NCBI RefSeq assembly: GCF_016827605.1
Contig: NZ_JAEPJQ010000001.1
Coordinates: 806,001 to 870,000 of the forward strand
Direction of reading: 5' to 3'
DNA length: 64,000 nucleotides
Origin: Hyunsoonleella ulvae
GTDB taxonomy: Bacteria; Bacteroidota; Bacteroidia; Flavobacteriales; Flavobacteriaceae
The stretch's first letter is position 1. Every line of letters begins with the position of its first letter. Of this stretch, positions 32,613 through 41,205 are shown in pieces. A program made the translations under genes and the position numbers. A model generated the notes under the pieces. The model saw only the letters and a program-made list of their open reading frames with translations, was not told where the DNA came from and did not search any database.

Positions 32613-33048
32613 AGACATTAAAAAGTATATAGACTCCAGTGTGTTATGTTGGCTTGCTACAGTTTCAAAAGACAACATCCCAAATGTATCCCCAAAAGAG
32701 GTATTTACCTATCATGAGGATACTATTATAATTGCAAACATAGCTTCTCCACAATCAGCAAAAAACATCAAACACAACAACAATATTTGCTTGAGTTTTA
32801 TTGATATTTTGGTACAAAAAGGTTACCAAATAAAAGGAAATGCAGAGATTATCCATAAAACATATCCCGAATTTAAAACCTTAGCACAACCACTATTAAA
32901 AATAACAGAGGGTAAATTTCCATTTTCGTCAATTTTTAAGATTTCTGTAAAAAGTGTTAAACCTATTATTGCTCCAAAATATGTGTTATATCCTGAAACT
33001 ACCGAGGCAGCACAAATTAAAAGTGCTAAAAAAACATACGGATTTTAA
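32605..33048 (+). CDS. Pyridoxamine 5'-phosphate oxidase family protein
   Basis: The 147-residue protein has the split-barrel flavin-binding pattern. MNKDIKKYIDSSVLCWLATVSKDNIPNVSPK-type opening spans residues 1-31. IIIANIASPQSAKNIKHNNNICLSFIDI and GYQIKGNAEIIH follow. It lacks the substrate motifs of true PdxH and belongs to the general FMN-binding group. Its start overlaps the previous gene by 8 nt. It may reduce an unknown small molecule with FMN or F420-like cofactors. Cytosolic. Confidence 0.87.
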   Translation: MNKDIKKYIDSSVLCWLATVSKDNIPNVSPKEVFTYHEDTIIIANIASPQSAKNIKHNNNICLSFIDILVQKGYQIKGNAEIIHKTYPEFKTLAQPLLKITEGKFPFSSIFKISVKSVKPIIAPKYVLYPETTEAAQIKSAKKTYGF

Positions 33049-33076
33049 GTAACAATTTATCTAGAGGTTTCAATGC

Positions 33077-33137
33077 CAAGTTAGTATCTAAAAAACTAAT
33101 AACTTGATATAAAAATCGCAATTTATGTTTACATTTG
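33077..33137 (+). promoter_or_regulatory. Promoter and dyad of the restriction-modification operon
   Basis: An imperfect dyad CAAGTTAGT / ACTAATAACTTG (33077-33106) overlaps a -35-like TTGATA (33104). TACATTTG (33130-33137), an exact -10, follows at a 20-nt spacing. The ATG at 33144 lies about where transcription should start. A dyad overlapping the promoter of a controller gene and a leaderless start are typical of C-protein autoregulation. Confidence 0.55.
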
Positions 33138-33143
33138 ATAAAA

Positions 33144-33476
33144 ATGGGTCAAATGACAAGTTTCGGGCATTACATAAAAACTGAAAGAGAAAAACGGGAA
33201 TGGACACAAACTGAGCTAGGCACTAAAATTGGAATTAACACCAGTGCCATATGCAGAATTGAAAATGGGAGTCAAAAATTTAGTACCTCTAAACTTAAAA
33301 AACTCGCCGATCTTTTTCAAGCCGATCTACAGGTTGTAACAGACTTATTTTTTGCTGATAAATTCGTTAAAGAAGCCATAAAATATAAATGTTCTGATTC
33401 TGTTTTTTCAGTAGCAGAAGATACTGCAAACTATTACAGGAATGTGAACGTAATACAAGGGAAATTAGAATTATGA
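33144..33476 (+). CDS. HTH-Xre regulator, probable restriction-modification controller
   Basis: ATG 33144 gives 110 residues; ATG 33153 is an alternative. The Xre-type helix-turn-helix is at about 5-65: FGHYIKTEREKREWTQTELGTKIGINTSAICRIENGSQKF, read over residues 7-46, is a textbook Cro/C1 domain. The C-terminal 45 residues are unassigned. It overlaps the methylase gene by 4 nt (ATGA). C proteins of this type time the expression of methylase and nuclease after entry into a cell, and its promoter carries a dyad. The role is inferred from fold and context. Confidence 0.85.
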   Translation: MGQMTSFGHYIKTEREKREWTQTELGTKIGINTSAICRIENGSQKFSTSKLKKLADLFQADLQVVTDLFFADKFVKEAIKYKCSDSVFSVAEDTANYYRNVNVIQGKLEL

Positions 33477-34471
33477 GCAGATCTTTAAAGTATATCGACC
33501 TCTTTTCTGGTGCTGGAGGTTTTTCTCTTGGGTTTGATAACAAAGGCTTTCAAAATGTATTTTCAGTAGATATCGAACCTAGTTTTTGTGAAACATACAA
33601 GCATAATTTTCCTAACCATACTTTAATACAAAAAGATATATGTGATGTCACAAATTCTGAACTTGAATATTTAAAAGAGTTCAATAAAATAGATGTTGTT
33701 ATTGGTGGGCCTCCTTGCCAAGGTTTTAGCATTGCAGGAAACATTGGCCGACAGTTTATTGATGACCCCAGAAACAGATTATTCAAAGAATTTGTTAGGG
33801 TTGTGAAAGTTATTAAACCTGCATTTTTTGTTATGGAAAATGTTGCTAGACTCTACAACCATAACAAAGGAAATACCAGAAAAGAAATTATAGCTGACTT
33901 TGAAAACCTTGGCTATAATGTTGCTTGTAAAATTCTCAATTCGGCAGATTACGGTGTTCCTCAAGTTAGAAAACGAGTTATCTTTATTGGCTCTAAAACT
34001 ACAAATACACTTGTTTTCCCTGAAAAAGAGGTAACGCAGTATTTAACAGTAAAAGACGCTTTACATGCCTATCCAAAATTAAAGTCTGGTCAAGAATCAA
34101 ACATCCCAAACCACACAGCAATGTCTCATACAGAGCAAATGCTTCATAAAATGAGTTTTGTTTCAGATGGAGGGGATAGAAGTGAAATACCTGTCCCAAT
34201 TAGACCAAAATCTGGAGATGTTAGAAAATATATAAAATACGCCAGCGATAAGCCATCTGTAACTGTAACAGGAGATATGAGAAAAATATTCCATTACGAA
34301 CAAAACAGGGCATTAACCGTTCGGGAATTAGCTAAACTACAGTCTTTCCCTGATGATTTTATTTTTAAAGGCACCAAAATATCCCAACAACAACAGGTAG
34401 GAAATTCTGTGCCGCCAAAAATGGCTGAAGCTATTGCAAGTGTAATTATTAAAATGAGTGAAAATGTTTAA
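33473..34471 (+). CDS. DNA (cytosine-5) methyltransferase
   Basis: The 332-residue enzyme has the ordered C5-MTase motifs: I (YIDLFSGAGGFSLGF), IV with the catalytic cysteine (IGGPPCQGFSIAG), VI (FFVMENV), VIII (GVPQVRKRVIFIGSK), and IX/X (ALTVRELAKLQSFPDDF, QVGNSVPPKMAEAIA). The target-recognition region between VIII and IX is short, about 70 residues. It lies between the controller and an adenine methylase, with overlaps of 4 and 8 nt. It methylates one strand or one part of the recognition site of this restriction system. Confidence 0.97.
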   Translation: MSRSLKYIDLFSGAGGFSLGFDNKGFQNVFSVDIEPSFCETYKHNFPNHTLIQKDICDVTNSELEYLKEFNKIDVVIGGPPCQGFSIAGNIGRQFIDDPRNRLFKEFVRVVKVIKPAFFVMENVARLYNHNKGNTRKEIIADFENLGYNVACKILNSADYGVPQVRKRVIFIGSKTTNTLVFPEKEVTQYLTVKDALHAYPKLKSGQESNIPNHTAMSHTEQMLHKMSFVSDGGDRSEIPVPIRPKSGDVRKYIKYASDKPSVTVTGDMRKIFHYEQNRALTVRELAKLQSFPDDFIFKGTKISQQQQVGNSVPPKMAEAIASVIIKMSENV

Positions 34472-35525
34472 ATATCCCAAAGTAAATTACATAGGCAATA
34501 AAGAAAAAATTGCCAAGTGGATATGTGACCAATTTCCAACTGATGCCACAACACTTTTTGATGCGTTTTCTGGCGGTTGTTCTTTAAGCTACGAAGCAAA
34601 ATGCAGAGGGCTGGAAGTTTACACAAACGATATTTTAAAAATCAATTATCATATTGCAAATGCTTTAATTAAAAACAACAATGTTTTACTAGACGCTTCT
34701 GATGTAGAAACTATTTTTAGCGGAGAGCCATTTCAAGGCTTTATGTTTAAAAATTACTCAGAAGTCTATTACTTCCCTAACGAATGTAAAGCACTCGATT
34801 TGTATAGGCAAAATATCGACTTGCTAGCGTCTGATGAGAAAAAATCATTGGCATTCGCCTTAATGAGAAGAGCCATGATTCGTAAAATGCCATACTCTAG
34901 GTTTACATTACATTGGGATAAAATTGTTCAATTAAGGGATGAGGAGTACAGTTATAAAAAATACAAAAGAAGAAGAGCGTATCATAACCAATCGTTTAAA
35001 CATCACTTTCTCCAGAATTTAGATGAATACAATCAAGCAATATTCAACAATAACAAAAACAATATTGCCTATAATGATGATATATTTAACCTACTGGAAA
35101 AGGTAAAGGCAGATATTATTTATTTAGACCCTCCATACACGGGCACAATGAATAATTACTTTGGTTTTTATGGTTTAGTAGATAATTTTATAACATCAGA
35201 AATAACAACACCATTTAAAAATAATTTTATCAATAAACATGCTGTAATCGCTCTTTTTGACAAACTGTTTTCTAAACTTAACAATTTTAAATATTGGTAT
35301 TTAAGCTATAATAATTCTTCGTATCCAAGTAAAAATGAACTTATCGAATTACTAAAAAAATACTCGGATACTATAGAGGTAATTGAGCGCAAACACAATT
35401 ACCAAATTACGGGTAAAAACAAAAAAGAAAAGAATAAAGAGTTTTTATTCATCGTGAAAAATAAAGCATATGGTAGTAGTCCAAGTAACAGAAAAAGACA
35501 AGTTATTTGCGAAACAACAAATTGA
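34464..35525 (+). CDS. D12-class DNA adenine methyltransferase
   Basis: The frame can be read from GTG 34458, but ATG 34464 (MFKYPKVNYIGNKEKIAKWI) is the better start and overlaps the C5-methylase gene by 8 nt. The SAM-binding motif FDAFSGGCSLSYEAKCRGLEVYTND and the catalytic DPPY in IIYLDPPYTGTMNNYFGFYG are clear. This is the Dam/MboIIM-like (D12) class of N6-adenine methylases. Having both a C5 and an N6 methylase in one operon is typical for type IIS systems with asymmetric sites. The exact sequence recognised cannot be deduced. Confidence 0.93.
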   Translation: MFKYPKVNYIGNKEKIAKWICDQFPTDATTLFDAFSGGCSLSYEAKCRGLEVYTNDILKINYHIANALIKNNNVLLDASDVETIFSGEPFQGFMFKNYSEVYYFPNECKALDLYRQNIDLLASDEKKSLAFALMRRAMIRKMPYSRFTLHWDKIVQLRDEEYSYKKYKRRRAYHNQSFKHHFLQNLDEYNQAIFNNNKNNIAYNDDIFNLLEKVKADIIYLDPPYTGTMNNYFGFYGLVDNFITSEITTPFKNNFINKHAVIALFDKLFSKLNNFKYWYLSYNNSSYPSKNELIELLKKYSDTIEVIERKHNYQITGKNKKEKNKEFLFIVKNKAYGSSPSNRKRQVICETTN

Positions 35526-35964
35526 AGCTTTTAAAAAAATTAAAGCTGGTAGTTGGCGCTATTCTAATGTAGAAGCTTGGCGCGGTATTGTTTGTGAAAT
35601 GTTAGCAAGTAAGTGGTTGGAAGAAAATTTTACCATTGAAAAATCGGCGAAAGGGCTCGATGATTCTGGTATTGTTGATGATTGTGATATGATTATTAAC
35701 TCTAAAAAAGTTGAAATAAAATCTGCTACAAAAAATTATTTTCGCTATTTGATGCCTAAAATTCATGATGTAAGAGACAAACCTAAAGACCTATACATAG
35801 GCGTTAAATACAATGAAACTGTAGAACCAAACCAGATACAGATTCTTGGATATATAAAGCGTTCTGAAATTTTAAACTATCCCATAAAACAAAACAAGGG
35901 CGCCCCTTATTATGAAGTGCCTTTGTTTAAATTAAGGTCAATTAATAAAAACACGTTTGACTAA
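35470..35964 (+). CDS. Putative PD-(D/E)XK restriction nuclease
   Basis: The 164-residue protein overlaps the adenine methylase gene by 56 nt in another frame. It has a likely nuclease core: VEAWRGIVCEMLASKWLEEN (an alpha helix with a conserved Glu), DCDMIINSKKVEIKSATKNYF (D...E-x-K) and then YIGVKYN. The E-K pair on one strand preceded by an acidic residue matches the PD-(D/E)XK fold. The size fits a small type II nuclease. It shares its stop with the start of the HNH gene (TAATG). Whether this protein, the HNH protein, or both cut DNA is open. Confidence 0.68.
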   Translation: MVVVQVTEKDKLFAKQQIEAFKKIKAGSWRYSNVEAWRGIVCEMLASKWLEENFTIEKSAKGLDDSGIVDDCDMIINSKKVEIKSATKNYFRYLMPKIHDVRDKPKDLYIGVKYNETVEPNQIQILGYIKRSEILNYPIKQNKGAPYYEVPLFKLRSINKNTFD

Positions 35965-37061
35965 TGGGTAAACAAAATTATGAGGAGTATTGGAAACTAA
36001 CGTTGGAATACACAGATTTTAATGATGATAAATTTCGAACAACATTAGCAATGGTTGTAGAAAAAATCGATGAACTAAATCTAAATGGACCTTACTCTTA
36101 TCATTCTTCAGACAATAAAGCGATTCAACAAACTATAATAAAAAAACTACCTAAGGGAGCCAAAGATCCCTTAATCTCAACCAGAAAAGCAATTAATCAA
36201 TGTATTAAACTAGGTTTTGTCAATCCAAGATACCAATCCTACCATCCGAATACGAAAGATTATTTAAATGCAAAATCTAATAAAAGAAGAAAAACGCTCT
36301 TATCGAAAATCATCTATTCAAACTCTAAATTTAATAGTTCTGTAACGAAAGCACATAATTGGAGTCAGATAAATTTTTTGATTTCTACATTAGAAGAAGT
36401 TGGCTTCTTATCATCTGAAGATATTATAGCAATGATGACAGTAGATATTAGCGACCTTGATAAAAATTATCTAACTAGATTAGAAATAGATGAGATATTA
36501 AAGGACCTAGATCCTGATTTTATTGAACGTAAATATAATCAGGTTGGTTACCTAAAAAATATTTTAAGAAAGCTAGATGAAGTGGTTTTTGTAAAAAACA
36601 ATGGCAAATATGAACTTTATTTTACCGAAGATGCCAAAAGAATTTTTGGAGAAGATTTAGAACAAGAATCGAAAAAAAGAAATCCATATTTACACCTACT
36701 GTATAAAAATCAACTTTTTGAAGAATCTGAAGAAAAATATAACAACAAAAGGTTGTGTTTTGCAGAAAAACTAGAGTATCCTGTTTTAATTGCAAGCCAC
36801 ATAAAACCATTTGCAGATTCAAATGAGCATGAGGCTTATGACCCCAACAACGGATTATTGTTAAGCAGAACAATAGACTCTCTATTTGACTTAAAATATA
36901 TTTCCTTTACAGATGAAGGAACTATGCTTTTCTCTAATAGAATACCAGAAGATGTAAAAGCGTTTTGGCAAGATTATAAACTTGATAAAACTATTTTAAA
37001 TGAAGAAAGAAAAGCGTATTTGACTTACCACAGAAATTCAATGGCAGCACTAGACGCATAG
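35964..37061 (+). CDS. HNH-domain endonuclease, probable restriction enzyme
   Basis: The 365-residue protein has an uncharacterised N-terminal part (about 1-240). The C-terminal HNH_2-type domain reads CFAEKLEYPVLIASHIKPFA, followed by EAYDPNNGLLLSRTIDSLFDLKYISF. SHI supplies the first histidine, DPNNGLLL the central asparagine, and DSLFD the last element. This HNH type occurs in restriction endonucleases and McrA-like proteins. It is the last gene of the restriction operon, starting within the stop codon of the previous gene, and faces pheS. The N-terminal part may recognise DNA. Confidence 0.83.
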   Translation: MGKQNYEEYWKLTLEYTDFNDDKFRTTLAMVVEKIDELNLNGPYSYHSSDNKAIQQTIIKKLPKGAKDPLISTRKAINQCIKLGFVNPRYQSYHPNTKDYLNAKSNKRRKTLLSKIIYSNSKFNSSVTKAHNWSQINFLISTLEEVGFLSSEDIIAMMTVDISDLDKNYLTRLEIDEILKDLDPDFIERKYNQVGYLKNILRKLDEVVFVKNNGKYELYFTEDAKRIFGEDLEQESKKRNPYLHLLYKNQLFEESEEKYNNKRLCFAEKLEYPVLIASHIKPFADSNEHEAYDPNNGLLLSRTIDSLFDLKYISFTDEGTMLFSNRIPEDVKAFWQDYKLDKTILNEERKAYLTYHRNSMAALDA

Positions 37062-37083
37062 GATTAACTATATATGTAAAAGT

Positions 37084-38103
37084 TTATAAAGCACTCTTAA
37101 ACTGCTCTAAAAACCTTACATCATTTTCACTCAATAAGCGAATATCACTAATTTGATGTAATAACAATGCAATACGATCTATACCCATACCAAACGCAAA
37201 ACCAGAGTATACTTTAGAATCTATACCACAATTTTCCAATACATTGGGGTCCACCATACCACAACCCATAATTTCCAGCCAACCTGTACCTTTGGTCATT
37301 TTATAATCGGTTTCTGTTTCTAAACCCCAATATACATCCACCTCTGCACTTGGTTCGGTAAATGGAAAGTATGAAGGTCGCAAGCGTATTTTACTTTTCC
37401 CAAACATCTCGGTAGTAAAGTGTTGTAAGGTCTGTTTTAAATCAGCAAAACTTACATCCTTATCAATATACAACCCTTCTACTTGATGGAAAAAACAGTG
37501 TGAACGTGCTGAAATAGCTTCGTTTCTATACACCCGTCCAGGAGAAATAGTTCTAATGGGCGGTTTGTTATTTTCCATATAACGTACTTGTACAGAGCTA
37601 GTGTGCGTACGCAATAAAATATCTGGATTGGTTTGAATAAAAAACGTATCCTGCATATCACGTGCCGGATGGTGTTCTGGTAAGTTTAAAGCTGTAAAGT
37701 TATGCCAGTCGTCCTCAATTTCAGGACCTTCACTTACATTAAACCCTATACGCGAAAAAATATCTATGATTTGATTTTTCACTATGGAAATTGGATGACG
37801 TGCACCAATCTCTATAGGCTGCCCAGGACGCGACAGGTCTCCATAAACACCTTTTACCTCTTCACTACTCTCTAGCTCTGCTTTTAAGACATTTACCTTT
37901 TCTTCGGCTGTTTTTTTAAGTTTATTAATAGTTTGGCCAAACTCCTTTTTTTGGTCGTTAGCCACGTTCTTAAATTCGGCAAAATATTGATTTAATAATC
38001 CTTTTTTACCTAGATATTTTATACGGAATGCTTCTACCTCTTCTTTAGTTTGCGCTTTAAACGCTTCGGCTTCAGCAATGAGTTCTTGAATCTTGTCTAT
38101 CAT
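37084..38103 (-). CDS. pheS: Phenylalanine-tRNA ligase alpha subunit
   Basis: The 339-residue subunit has the N-terminal coiled coil (about 1-85) and the class II aminoacyl-tRNA synthetase core. Its segments are HPISIVKNQIIDIFSRIGF, the motif-2 region RTHTSSVQVRYM and PGRVYRNEAISARSHCFFHQVEGL, and motif 3 SGFAFGMGIDRIALL. It forms a tetramer with PheT and charges tRNA-Phe. Length is standard. A TAAATTTG -10 lies 20 nt upstream. The gene faces the restriction operon, which ends 23 nt away. Confidence 0.98.
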   Translation of the reverse strand: MIDKIQELIAEAEAFKAQTKEEVEAFRIKYLGKKGLLNQYFAEFKNVANDQKKEFGQTINKLKKTAEEKVNVLKAELESSEEVKGVYGDLSRPGQPIEIGARHPISIVKNQIIDIFSRIGFNVSEGPEIEDDWHNFTALNLPEHHPARDMQDTFFIQTNPDILLRTHTSSVQVRYMENNKPPIRTISPGRVYRNEAISARSHCFFHQVEGLYIDKDVSFADLKQTLQHFTTEMFGKSKIRLRPSYFPFTEPSAEVDVYWGLETETDYKMTKGTGWLEIMGCGMVDPNVLENCGIDSKVYSGFAFGMGIDRIALLLHQISDIRLLSENDVRFLEQFKSAL

Positions 38104-38122
38104 AATAGCGTCAAAATGAGGG

Positions 38123-38130
38123 CAAATTTA
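38123..38130 (-). promoter_or_regulatory. -10 element of the pheS promoter
   Basis: The minus-strand TAAATTTG matches TAnnTTTG exactly, 20 nt from the ATG. Confidence 0.62.
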
Positions 38131-38390
38131 ATCAATTTAATTGGGATTAGTTTAGAGATTACTATGGTTTAAGTCAGTAAATCTTCACTTTGGTTTTTAA
38201 AGAAAAAAAAAGCTTTTCAACGAAATTTACTAAATTTCTTGAGTTACCCATACAAAAACCCCTACTTTTAGGTTCAGTAAAAGTGATTACTTTTTTGTTG
38301 TTTTCATATTACTTTGATAATTAGACAATCTCAAAAAGTAATTATTTAAATGAGAAATCAGTTTATATTAATTCAAACTTAGTCAGCAGC

Positions 38391-39677
38391 ATGAATCTAT
38401 CTAAAATCAAAAACTTATTTTTAGGATTAACAATCATTTTTTTTATTGGATGTGAAGGAGATCAAGGAGAAACTGGAGCCGAGGGACCAGCTGGTTTAAG
38501 TAGCCTAGTAAATATTACAAATATTTCTCCTGGGGAAAATTGTGAAAATGGTGGAACACAGGTTGATGTTGGTATTGATAATAATGCCAATGGAATATTA
38601 GACCAGAATGAGATACTTAACACAAATTATATATGTAATGGTGTAGACGGAAACACAAGCCTAACATCTGTAGTAACCGAACCAGCTGGTGATAACTGTG
38701 AAAATGGTGGCGTTAAAATAGATTCTGGTGTAGATGTGAATAGTAATGGCACTTTAGATGCAGACGAAATCACTACGACAGCATACGTATGTAACGGTTT
38801 AGATGGTAATGATGGTTTAATTAAAACCACCAATGAAGCAGCAGGAATTAATTGTGAAAACGGTGGTTTAAAGATTGATTCTGGAATAGACACCAATGGA
38901 AATGGCGCCCTTGATGATGATGAAGTTACTGCAACAGCTTATGTGTGTAATGGTGTTGATGGAAACAATAGCCTTACTAAAATTACGGATGAAGCAGCAG
39001 GAATTAACTGTGCAAATGGTGGACTTAAAATTGACACAGGAGTTGATACGAATGGGAATGGTAATCTTGATGATTCTGAAATAAGAGCGACAGCCTATGC
39101 CTGTAATGGTGTAGATGGCAATGTTAGTTTAGTAAATGTTACTGATGAACTTGCAGGAGAAAATTGTGAAAACGGTGGGGTTAAAATAGAATCTGGAGTT
39201 GATGATAATGGTAATGACACCTTGGATGAGGAAGAAGTTAGTGTTGAAAGGTTTATCTGCAATGGTATAGATGGCGGCTTTGATGAGCAAATACGACTTT
39301 CGCTTTTAGGTGGAGATTCAGGTAGATTTACTGATGGACCGCCAATCTTAACACCAGCATTCATCGATTTTGATAAACGTAATTATGTTGACGTGGATTC
39401 CATAGTATTTGTGCCAAGAATCAAAGCTGAAAGATCGAATAACGCAGTCATTGCTGAATTGTATGATCTTACCAATGATAGAGTTATTGATAATACTTTA
39501 ATTTCTACAACTAGCACTGAAATAATTCAAATCAAATCCTCTAATATTTTCGATGATTTACCAGAAGAAAAAATTGATTTAGCTGTTCAATTATCATCGG
39601 AAAATATCGTTTGTGAATTTTGTACCACTGGTATTGTTACAAACCCAACTTATTTAATATTATATAGAAGCAATTAA
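38391..39677 (+). CDS. EF-hand-like repeat lipoprotein, tandem paralog A
   Basis: The 428-residue protein has a lipoprotein signal ending in FFIGC (cysteine 21) and a short collagen-like GETGAEGPAGL stretch. Then come five 52-residue repeats (about 44-300), a DUF7151-like architecture. Each repeat has NCENGG near its start, a canonical 12-residue EF-hand loop (for example DTNGNGALDDDE) and a closing Y-x-CNGxDG. So each repeat carries one calcium-loop pattern and two cysteines that could form a disulfide. The C-terminal 125 residues are non-repetitive and beta-rich. It is followed 101 nt later by a close paralog. It is likely a calcium-stabilised surface rod; no partner is known. Confidence 0.87.
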   Translation: MNLSKIKNLFLGLTIIFFIGCEGDQGETGAEGPAGLSSLVNITNISPGENCENGGTQVDVGIDNNANGILDQNEILNTNYICNGVDGNTSLTSVVTEPAGDNCENGGVKIDSGVDVNSNGTLDADEITTTAYVCNGLDGNDGLIKTTNEAAGINCENGGLKIDSGIDTNGNGALDDDEVTATAYVCNGVDGNNSLTKITDEAAGINCANGGLKIDTGVDTNGNGNLDDSEIRATAYACNGVDGNVSLVNVTDELAGENCENGGVKIESGVDDNGNDTLDEEEVSVERFICNGIDGGFDEQIRLSLLGGDSGRFTDGPPILTPAFIDFDKRNYVDVDSIVFVPRIKAERSNNAVIAELYDLTNDRVIDNTLISTTSTEIIQIKSSNIFDDLPEEKIDLAVQLSSENIVCEFCTTGIVTNPTYLILYRSN

Positions 39678-39777
39678 ATTTGGAGTAGTTTTTAATTTTT
39701 ATTCTAAAATAAATCAATATTAAAACGCAACTATCAAAAATAAAAACCATAACTATTAATTTATATAGACTAAGAAC

Positions 39778-41085
39778 ATGAATCTATCAAACACAAAAAA
39801 TATACTTTTAGGATTAATACTCATATTTTTCATGGGTTGTGAAGGAGATCAAGGTGAAACGGGAGCTACTGGTGCTGCTGGTATAGATGGTGCAAATGGT
39901 TTAAACAGTTTGGTTAATATAACTAATGAGGCTCCAGGTAGTAATTGTGAAAATGGAGGAATAAAGGTTGATGTTGGTATAGATAATAACTCTAATGGCA
40001 CATTAGACAGTAATGAAATCCTAAGTACTAGTTATATATGTAATGGTGTTGACGGTAATACTAGCCTAACATCCGTAATAACCGAACCAGCAGGTAGTAA
40101 TTGTGAAAATGGTGGGGTTAAAATAGACTCTGGGATGGATGTGAATGCTAATGGCACATTAGACACCGACGAAATCACTACAACAGCATATGTATGTAAC
40201 GGCGTAGATGGTAATAATGGTTTAATTAAAACCACAAACGAAGCAGCGGGAATTAATTGTGAAAACGGTGGTTTAAAAATTGACTCTGGGATAGACGCAA
40301 ATACCAATGGTGTACTTGATGATAATGAAATAACCGCTACGGCTTATGTGTGTAATGGTGTAGATGGCAATAATAGCCTTACTAAAATTACTGATGAAGC
40401 TGCAGGGGCTAACTGCGAAAATGGCGGACTTAAAATTGACACAGGAGTTGACACTAATGGCAATGGTACACTTGATGATGAGGAGGTAAGAGCGACAGCT
40501 TATGCTTGTAATGGTGTAGATGGAAATATAAGTTTGGTAAACGTTACCGATGAGGCTGCCGGAGAAAATTGTGAAAACGGTGGAGTTAAGATAGACTCTG
40601 GAGTTGATGATAATGGTAATGGTACACTTGATGATGACGAAATAACTGTTACTAGATTTATATGTAACGGTATTGATGGTGGATTTGATGAACAAATAAG
40701 GTTGATACTTTTTAGTGGAATTTCTGGTCTTTGCACCTCTGAATTCTCTACTATGGGAGGAGAATTAATTGATTTTGATAAACGCAATTGGATTGGTGTT
40801 GACTCTATAGTTTTTATACCAAAGATACGTTCACACAACACCAGTAATACAGCCTTCGCTGATTTATATGATCTTACTAATGACAGGGTTATTGACAACA
40901 GTACAGTTTCAACTACAAGTGATACGTATATACATATTGAATCTCCTAACATTTTTGATGATTTACCAGAAGAAGAAATAAATTTATCTATTCAACTTAG
41001 AACAGAAAATTTAATTCCAAATAATTGTAATGTGTATTTGACGGGATCATCTTATTTAATGTTATATAGACAAAGTCAACAATAG
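39778..41085 (+). CDS. EF-hand-like repeat lipoprotein, tandem paralog B
   Basis: The 435-residue protein has the same design as its neighbour: lipobox FFMGC, a collagen-like GETGATGAAG stretch, five 52-residue repeats with DTNGNGTLDDEE-type loops, and a C-terminal beta domain. The repeats are nearly identical to those of paralog A at matching positions. The C-terminal domain is more diverged (CTSEFSTMGGELIDF against RFTDGPPILTPAFIDF). This shows whole-gene tandem duplication with faster change at the exposed tip. Large open frames on the opposite strand here are by-products of the repeats. Confidence 0.87.
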   Translation: MNLSNTKNILLGLILIFFMGCEGDQGETGATGAAGIDGANGLNSLVNITNEAPGSNCENGGIKVDVGIDNNSNGTLDSNEILSTSYICNGVDGNTSLTSVITEPAGSNCENGGVKIDSGMDVNANGTLDTDEITTTAYVCNGVDGNNGLIKTTNEAAGINCENGGLKIDSGIDANTNGVLDDNEITATAYVCNGVDGNNSLTKITDEAAGANCENGGLKIDTGVDTNGNGTLDDEEVRATAYACNGVDGNISLVNVTDEAAGENCENGGVKIDSGVDDNGNGTLDDDEITVTRFICNGIDGGFDEQIRLILFSGISGLCTSEFSTMGGELIDFDKRNWIGVDSIVFIPKIRSHNTSNTAFADLYDLTNDRVIDNSTVSTTSDTYIHIESPNIFDDLPEEEINLSIQLRTENLIPNNCNVYLTGSSYLMLYRQSQQ

Positions 41086-41205
41086 CTTTAGGTGCTTTAA
41101 CTAGCGACTAATAAACAAGCTGATTTGCTATTGTAATGTTATGTGATAATATGAGATTATATTGTTAGAAAATTCAGAGTAATATAATTTAGATGAACTA
41201 TCCTA

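Noticed and set aside
33144-37061. Phage or integrative-element origin of the restriction operon
   Set aside because: No integrase, transposase, attachment repeats or phage structural genes are visible on either side. The operon lies between ordinary chromosomal genes. Lateral transfer remains possible but cannot be shown.
38391-41085. Regular direct repeats of about 156 nt, and long open frames on the minus strand (for example 38627-38896, 39095-39364, 40500-40952)
   Set aside because: The repeats are in frame and encode the 52-residue protein repeats of two lipoproteins, so they are not a CRISPR array. The minus-strand frames are by-products of the same periodic codons and have no starts, signals or recognisable domains.
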